Part shown: positions 63,209-64,000 of the stretch, piece after piece
Position numbering within the stretch: the stretch's first letter is position 1
Layout of the letters: every line of letters begins with the position of its first letter
Assembly (NCBI RefSeq): GCF_030812915.1
Contig: NZ_JAUSTQ010000010.1
Location: 1-64,000 of the forward strand
Direction of reading: 5' to 3'
DNA length: 64,000 nt
From: Alkalibacillus salilacus
GTDB taxonomy: Bacteria > Bacillota > Bacilli > Bacillales > Alkalibacillaceae
Position numbers and translations under genes: made by a program
Notes under the pieces: model-generated
Told to the model about the DNA's origin: nothing
Databases searched by the model: none
The model's input: the letters and a program-made list of their open reading frames with translations, nothing else

Positions 63209-63241
63209 ACCTAACCCCCATTGAAACATGAGGGTTAGGTT
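63209..63241 (-). terminator. Terminator of fabF
   Basis: A 10-bp perfect stem (63209-63218 with 63232-63241), with a T run on the minus strand. Confidence 0.9.
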
Positions 63242-63257
63242 CCACAATAGAAATATA

Positions 63258-64000
63258 TTAGGACTGATACGTTTTAAATACGAGTGATGCATTATGCCCA
63301 CCAAAGCCGAGTGAATTACTCATCACAGCATGTAATTCTGCTTGACGTTTTTCGTTTGGCACATAGTCTAAATCGCACTCTGGGTCAGGTGTTTCATAAT
63401 TTACAGTTGGAGGCATTACTTGATCTTGCAGAGCTAAGACTGAAATAATCGCCTCTAAACCGCCAGCAGCACCTAACAAGTGACCTGTCATAGATTTTGT
63501 TGAGCTCATAGCCAAATCATATGCATGATCACCAAATACGGTCTTCACCGCTTGTGTTTCGTATTGATCATTATAAGCTGTACTTGTTCCATGAGCATTA
63601 ATATATTGTACCGCTTCAGCGTCCATCTCAGCATCATCCATAGCTTGTTGCATGGCGCGAGCAGCACCTTCACCTTCAGGGGCTGGCGCAGTAATATGAT
63701 ACGCATCACCTGTTGAGCCATACCCAACAATTTCTGCGTAAATCTTCGCACCACGAGCTTCAGCTGATTCGAGTGATTCTAAAATTAAAATACCTGCACC
63801 TTCGCCCATGACAAATCCATCACGATCTTGATCAAATGGACGACTTGCTGTTTTCGGATCTTGATTAGTTGTTAAGGCTTTTGAGCTTGAGAAGCCAGCA
63901 AACGACATATTATTAATTGGTGATTCTGCGCCACCTGTAATCATCGTATCCGCATCGCCACGCTCAATCACTTTAAACGCATCGCCAATCGAATTCGTAC
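63258..64000 (-). CDS. fabF: Beta-ketoacyl-ACP synthase II FabF, C-terminal part
   Basis: Truncated by the window edge: the reading frame stays open to base 64000, so only about 247 C-terminal residues are present. The catalytic His residues are in [11 protein letters not shown] and [11 protein letters not shown]. The nucleophilic Cys region is outside the window. FabF elongates acyl chains with malonyl-ACP. Expect fabH upstream. Confidence 0.93.
   Translation of the reverse strand, partial: TNSIGDAFKVIERGDADTMITGGAESPINNMSFAGFSSSKALTTNQDPKTASRPFDQDRDGFVMGEGAGILILESLESAEARGAKIYAEIVGYGSTGDAYHITAPAPEGEGAARAMQQAMDDAEMDAEAVQYINAHGTSTAYNDQYETQAVKTVFGDHAYDLAMSSTKSMTGHLLGAAGGLEAIISVLALQDQVMPPTVNYETPDPECDLDYVPNEKRQAELHAVMSNSLGFGGHNASLVFKTYQS

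Overview
The window reads as chromosome of a spore-forming, low-G+C Gram-positive bacterium of the Bacillaceae/Amphibacillaceae type. Reasons: Bacillus-type genes (spx, mecA, coiA, yjbH, cotO/cotZ, yjcFGH), Bacillus-style ribosome binding sites, T-box and TPP leaders, and SigK-like promoters beside spore-coat genes. Acidic secreted and anti-sigma domains suggest a moderately halophilic or alkaliphilic member, but I cannot name a species. About half of the window follows the Bacillus subtilis fabF-yjbA-trpS-yjbC-spx-yjbE-mecA-coiA-pepF-yjbH-yjbI-yjbK-yjbM-nadK-rluD-thiazole genes-fabI-cotO-cotZ-yjcFGH order, read in reverse and interrupted by local insertions.

Layout. 0.4-3.3 kb: SulP anion transporter with a universal stress protein, and an RluA-type pseudouridine synthase. 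3.3-4.9 kb: ECF sigma/anti-sigma pair with a probable autoregulatory promoter. 5-10 kb: P1 peptidase/acetyltransferase/YkuS operon and poorly known membrane proteins. 10-16 kb: cytochrome bd oxidase split into convergent cydDC and cydABS units, including a 31-residue CydS and a Rex-type operator. 16-24.4 kb: sortase-like secreted protein, small carbonic-anhydrase-like protein, holin-like protein, glycerate kinase, zinc-ribbon membrane operon and acyl-CoA ligase. 24.5-24.7 kb: a MITE-like element. 24.9-34.3 kb: two TPP-riboswitch thiamine operons, one for ThiXYZ precursor uptake (with an MTH1187-type protein) and one for tenA-thiG-thiH-tenI-thiS-thiF-thiD-thiE. 34.4-41.8 kb: thiolase, aldo-keto reductase, PgpA-like protein, yjcHGF, DUF421 and MBL proteins, and small spore-neighbourhood genes. 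41.9-49.8 kb: cotZ/cotO, fabI, rodA-like, rluD-like, nadK, relQ, yjbK, yjbI, yjbH. 50-64 kb: pepF, coiA, cls, mecA, yjbE, spx, yjbC, a DUF4015 hydrolase, T-box trpS, yjbA, and the C-terminal part of fabF cut by the window edge.

How the genes fit together. Thiazole is made de novo with the radical-SAM enzyme ThiH, while the pyrimidine is salvaged (ThiXYZ plus TenA plus ThiD); thiC is not in the window. Spx, its ClpXP adaptor YjbH and the adaptor MecA lie close together as in B. subtilis. Cytochrome bd expression is probably controlled by NADH through Rex.

The most unusual signal is not a gene. At least eleven intergenic sites carry arrays of units repeated every 21 bp: a 13-bp quasi-palindromic core followed by an 8-bp spacer that differs from unit to unit. 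Cores resemble each other within an array and differ between arrays. They occur in both orientations and fall into two sequence classes (CATCGA-like and TTATTTAATAA-like). The arrays lie on the 3' side of genes, often starting at the stop codon or just past the terminator. I know no named family that matches them.
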